Below are positions 6,150 through 8,800 of a stretch of DNA of 8,800 nt, piece after piece. This DNA is from an uncultured Sphingomonadales bacterium (GTDB taxonomy: Bacteria; Pseudomonadota; Alphaproteobacteria; Sphingomonadales; Sphingomonadaceae). The notes beneath the pieces are model-generated. The model was given only the letters and a program-made list of their open reading frames with translations. It made no database searches and had not been told where the DNA came from. The stretch covers positions 1-8,800 of the forward strand of contig CAITOD010000633.1 in the NCBI GenBank assembly GCA_903893935.1, in the 5' to 3' direction. Position 1 is the stretch's first letter; the number at the start of each line of letters is the position of its first letter. A program made the translations under genes and the position numbers.

Positions 6150-6929
6150 CTAGCTTTTCCGCGCGGCGTCCACGGCCTGCTGCAAGGCCTCGCGGCCGAC
6201 CGCGCCCGAAATGATCTGCCCGCCGATGGTAAAGGCCGGGGTGCCGCTGATCCCGAGCTGGCGCGCATAAGCCAGATTGTGTTCGATTTCGCTTTGCACA
6301 TCGGCCCGCCGGGCAAACGCCAGCGCGGCATTGAGATCGACACCGGCTTTGTTCGCCGCGGCGGTAATGCTTGCCGCATCGGGCCGCGCGCCGGAAAACA
6401 TCGCGTTGTAATAGGCGGCAAATTTGCCTTGCGCGGCGGCTGCCAGCCCCATCCGTGCGGCCGGGTCGCTGGTCGGCGCAATGATCGGCAGATTGCGCAG
6501 CACGACTTTGAGATCGGGATTGGCCGCGATCAGCGCGTCGACATCGGCCACCGCGCCGCGACAATACGTACACGCAAAATCGGTGAATTCGACCAGCGTC
6601 ACTTTGCCTGCGGGATTGCCGAGCACCGCGCCCGGAAACGGCGTTTCGAGCGCACCGCGCAGCGGTTTGAGCCGCTCGGCGCTTTCGCGCGCCTGCAAGC
6701 GGTCCATCGCCTCGGGCAGAATTTCGGGATGATCGAGAATATAGGCGCGCACCAGCGTTTCGAACGCGGCGCGCTTGCCGGGGTCGATCCCCGCGCGCGC
6801 AAGCTCGGCAGCGATCGCGTCGTCGCCCGGCACCGGCCGGCTGACACGATACCACGCGATCGCCCCGCCGACCAATGCGGCAAGCGCCACGGCCACGAGC
6901 GCAAGACGGACGGGGTGCGAGATCTGCAT
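6150..6929 (-). CDS. DsbA-family thiol-disulfide oxidoreductase, ScsC-like
   Basis: This 259-residue protein has a membrane anchor or uncleaved signal at about 8-27. A helical N-terminal part (about 38-85, with LVRAYILDHPEILPEAMDRL at 59-78) resembles the N-terminal domain of ScsC-type proteins, which drives oligomerisation in studied members. The thioredoxin-fold part follows: VEFTDFACTYC at 113-123 gives the C120-T-Y-C123 active site, and GTPAF at 229-233 supplies the cis-Pro loop with a preceding Thr. The DsbA-like helical insert lies between. It would oxidise or isomerise disulfides in periplasmic proteins; which direction is not clear. The dipeptide TY replaces the PH of classic DsbA. 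I chose ATG at 6929, 10 bp after the M48 stop, over a TTG at 6965 that would overlap that gene; the Shine-Dalgarno is weak. It is the last gene of the minus-strand operon. Confidence 0.87.
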   Translation of the reverse strand: MQISHPVRLALVAVALAALVGGAIAWYRVSRPVPGDDAIAAELARAGIDPGKRAAFETLVRAYILDHPEILPEAMDRLQARESAERLKPLRGALETPFPGAVLGNPAGKVTLVEFTDFACTYCRGAVADVDALIAANPDLKVVLRNLPIIAPTSDPAARMGLAAAAQGKFAAYYNAMFSGARPDAASITAAANKAGVDLNAALAFARRADVQSEIEHNLAYARQLGISGTPAFTIGGQIISGAVGREALQQAVDAARKS

Positions 6930-6939
6930 GGGGATCGCT

Positions 6940-8298
6940 CTAATGCTTCTTGCGCGTGCGCTCAATCATCGCGCGCGAACTCAGCGCGATATCCTGCGCG
7001 CGCAGCCAGTCGGGTGAACCTTTGGGCAAGGCCGCTTCGGCGGCTTCGGCACTGCGCAACGATTCGGCAAAGCGCAATTCAAGCTGCTGCTGTTCGGCGC
7101 TCGCCAGCCGCGCGCGCGGGGTGTCGCCTTCGGCTTCATAGACCACGCCCAGCTGGTACCACGCGAACGGGTTTTCATGGTCTTTGGCCACCGCCGCTTT
7201 CAGCACGCGTTCGGCCTCGGGAAAATTGGCCGGGTCTTCGGTGGCGAGCAGCGCGTGGCCGAATGTCGTTGCAATCAGCGGCTGGTTGCGCGTGAGCTCG
7301 ACCGCGCGGCGCAAGGATGGCAGCGCATCGGCCGGATGCCCGGATTCGAGCAGCACCTGGCCTTTGAGTTCCAGCGCATAAGGATCGTCGGGTTCCTGCG
7401 CGAGGATCGCATCGGTTTCGGCGAGCGCTTTGTCCATGAACGCCTGCTTGTGATACGCATAGGCGCGCGCATAATGCGCAGGCACATCGTTCAGATAGTC
7501 GGGATAGGCGGTCAGCGTCTGCTGCGGCTCGGCCAGATAGCCCAGGAGCTTGGCTTTTACGCGCAGGAACCGGCGCTGCAGTTCGGGGTCTTCGGGTTTT
7601 GTCCAGGCCGGGTCCTGCTCGAAAGCATCCTGCAGCGTGGCCAGGCGGTCGGCGGTCAGCGGGTGGGTGCTGTAGAATTCGGCATCGGCATTGCGCTTGA
7701 ACCCGGCGCGATATTCGTAATTTTCGAGCTTCTTGAAGAAATTGACTGATCCGCGCCCGGAAATCCCTGCCCCTGACAGGAATTTGACACTCGCTGCATC
7801 GGCGGTGGCTTCCTGCGCGCGGCTGAACGCGAGGTATTTGCCCAGCGCTGCCTGCTGCCCGGCGAGGAAAATGCCGGCGCCGGCATCGGGTGAACCCGCC
7901 GCTGCGGCTGCCGCGCCGAGCAATAGCGAAAGGAGCGTGATGCCCAGCGCCGGCCGCGAGCCTTCGCCGCTGCGAATGACATGCCCGCCGACAATATGGC
8001 CAAGCTCGTGCGCAAACACGCCCTGGATTTCTTCGGCATGGTCGGCCGCGCCGATCAGCCCGGCATTCATGTAGACGGTCTGGCCGCCCGCGACAAAGGC
8101 GTTGATTTCGCCATCGTTGAGCAGCGCCACGTCGACATTGCGCGGATCGAGCCCGGCGGCGGTAATGATCGGTGCCGACATGTCGCGAAAGAACGCTTCG
8201 GTTTCGGCATCGCGCAGCACTTCCTGCGCAGAGGCTGGCCTCGCCAGCGCGAAACAGGCCACGGCAATGGCAGTGGCAATGGTCAGCTTGGCAGACAC
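6940..8298 (-). CDS. BepA-like periplasmic M48 metalloprotease with TPR-like repeats
   Basis: This 452-residue protein starts with a clean signal peptide (1-24, ending PASA before QEV). The M48 domain follows: HELGH at 97-101 gives two zinc ligands and the catalytic Glu, E163 in QEATAD is the third ligand, and STHPLTADRL at 210-219 is the conserved downstream motif. A hydrophobic stretch at about 118-135 lies in the catalytic domain, as in related proteins. Residues from about 265 to 400 are helical TPR-like repeats (for example HYARAYAYHKQAFMDKALAE), ending in a Lys/Arg tail. This domain order is that of BepA (YfgC), which degrades or helps assemble outer-membrane proteins such as LptD. GTG at 8298 is preferred, 7 bp after the hydrolase stop, because it puts the signal peptide first; AAAGG lies 12 bases upstream, a rather long spacing. 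An ATG at 8376 would add 26 residues overlapping the hydrolase gene. Confidence 0.9.
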   Translation of the reverse strand: MSAKLTIATAIAVACFALARPASAQEVLRDAETEAFFRDMSAPIITAAGLDPRNVDVALLNDGEINAFVAGGQTVYMNAGLIGAADHAEEIQGVFAHELGHIVGGHVIRSGEGSRPALGITLLSLLLGAAAAAAGSPDAGAGIFLAGQQAALGKYLAFSRAQEATADAASVKFLSGAGISGRGSVNFFKKLENYEYRAGFKRNADAEFYSTHPLTADRLATLQDAFEQDPAWTKPEDPELQRRFLRVKAKLLGYLAEPQQTLTAYPDYLNDVPAHYARAYAYHKQAFMDKALAETDAILAQEPDDPYALELKGQVLLESGHPADALPSLRRAVELTRNQPLIATTFGHALLATEDPANFPEAERVLKAAVAKDHENPFAWYQLGVVYEAEGDTPRARLASAEQQQLELRFAESLRSAEAAEAALPKGSPDWLRAQDIALSSRAMIERTRKKH

Positions 8299-8305
8299 CG
8301 GTCGC

Positions 8306-8800
8306 TTATACCTTTGTGGACTGAACCGGGGGTGAAGCGGGCGCGCCGGTAATCCGCGCCAGAAAATCGAGCACATGCGTCAGCGCGCGCCGGTCGCGCG
8401 TCGAAAACGGCCGGGCAAAGCGCATGATCAACCCTTCGTGGGTTACCCCGTCGAGCACATGCGTCTCGCTGCACCCGCCGCACCCCGCCATTGCGCGCGC
8501 CAAAGCCAGGCTATGGCGCAGGCGCACGCGACGGTCTTCGGCGCCGTGGATCAACAGCAGCGGCGGCGCATCGCCGCGCACATGGCTGACCGGCTGGGTC
8601 GCGGCGAGATCATCGGCATGCCCGAACGCGGCGATCGTGCTGGCATCGTCGAGCGGCAGAAAATCGTAAGGGCCGGCCAGCCCGACAACGCCGCGCAGCG
8701 CTTGCCGGTCAAGCCCGCTCTGCTCGAGCCAGCGTGGGTCGACGCCCAGCATCGCGGCATTATAGGCGCCCGCCGAATGCCCCATCAGCACCACGCGCCC
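8306..8800 (-). CDS. Alpha/beta hydrolase (esterase-like), 5' end outside window
   Basis: The C-terminal 164 residues of a serine hydrolase are visible, entering from the right edge. GHSAG at 7-11 of the fragment is the nucleophile elbow (Ser9). LLLIHGAEDRRV places the acidic residue (Asp89), and GVTHEGL the catalytic His (His121), so the triad is complete. VGLAGPYDFLPL after the elbow resembles small carboxylesterases of the BD-FAE/arylformamidase-like group. Two adjacent Cys (107 and 110) occur in GCGGC. Substrate and export cannot be judged without the N-terminus. It ends 7 bp before the M48 GTG and is therefore probably cotranscribed with the envelope genes, though a functional link is not evident. 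Confidence 0.83.
   Translation of the reverse strand, partial: GRVVLMGHSAGAYNAAMLGVDPRWLEQSGLDRQALRGVVGLAGPYDFLPLDDASTIAAFGHADDLAATQPVSHVRGDAPPLLLIHGAEDRRVRLRHSLALARAMAGCGGCSETHVLDGVTHEGLIMRFARPFSTRDRRALTHVLDFLARITGAPASPPVQSTKV

Noticed and set aside
5680..6855. Minus-strand open frame (391 codons) crossing the repeat array
   Set aside because: It runs antisense to the PEP-CTERM gene and out of frame with the DsbA-family gene; the repeat simply lacks stops in this frame. No signal, domain or start supports it.
6930..6965. TTG start of the DsbA-family protein at 6965
   Set aside because: It would overlap the M48 3' end and add 12 residues before the membrane segment; the ATG at 6929 fits better.
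6279..7295. Long plus-strand open frame (338 codons) opposite the DsbA-family and M48 genes
   Set aside because: It is antisense to two genes with clear catalytic motifs, is Arg/Gly/Cys-rich without domain signals, and is explained by GC-rich codon bias.
8299..8376. Earlier ATG start of the M48 protease at 8376
   Set aside because: It would overlap the hydrolase gene and bury the signal peptide behind 26 arginine- and proline-rich residues.

Overview
The window looks like chromosome of a sphingomonad-type alphaproteobacterium. The strongest clue is a small secreted protein ending in a PEPxxWAMM sorting signal, the C-terminal signal variant typical of Sphingomonadales. Moderately high GC and mixed ATG/GTG starts fit. 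I see no tRNA, rRNA, CRISPR array, transposase or phage gene.

Layout. (1) Positions 1-420, plus strand: the C-terminal end of an MFS-type transporter, cut by the left edge. (2) Positions 410-5296, minus strand: a four-gene surface/pilus block. In transcription order it holds a TadG-like protein with a von Willebrand A-type metal site, a 180-bp gap, two small TadE-like pseudopilins whose genes overlap by 7 bp, and a second TadG-like protein. The two TadG genes are paralogues with almost identical DNA over their N-terminal segment, so they arose by duplication or are kept alike by gene conversion. No Tad motor, secretin or prepilin peptidase gene is visible here. (3) Positions 5539-6090, plus strand: a PEP-CTERM secreted protein with a good sigma70-type promoter, divergent from the TadG gene. 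(4) Positions 6088-6143: four perfect copies of a 14-bp repeat that nearly fill the gap between two convergent genes. (5) Positions 6150-8800, minus strand: a tight three-gene envelope operon. It encodes an alpha/beta hydrolase (cut by the right edge), a BepA-like periplasmic M48 metalloprotease with TPR-like repeats, and a DsbA-family thiol oxidoreductase of the ScsC-like type.

Working together. Most complete genes encode exported or membrane-anchored proteins. The M48-TPR protein and the thiol oxidoreductase plausibly form an envelope quality-control pair: in E. coli, BepA acts on outer-membrane proteins, including LptD, whose disulfides depend on DsbA. The Tad-like proteins and the PEP-CTERM protein carry paired cysteines that could be substrates, but that is inference. 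The least ordinary features are the duplicated vWA-TadG pair around two TadE genes, their shared C-x3-C-H motif just after the metal site, the 14-bp array, and a strong hairpin at the 11-bp overlap of two convergent genes. I did not find a clearly new defence or mobile system.
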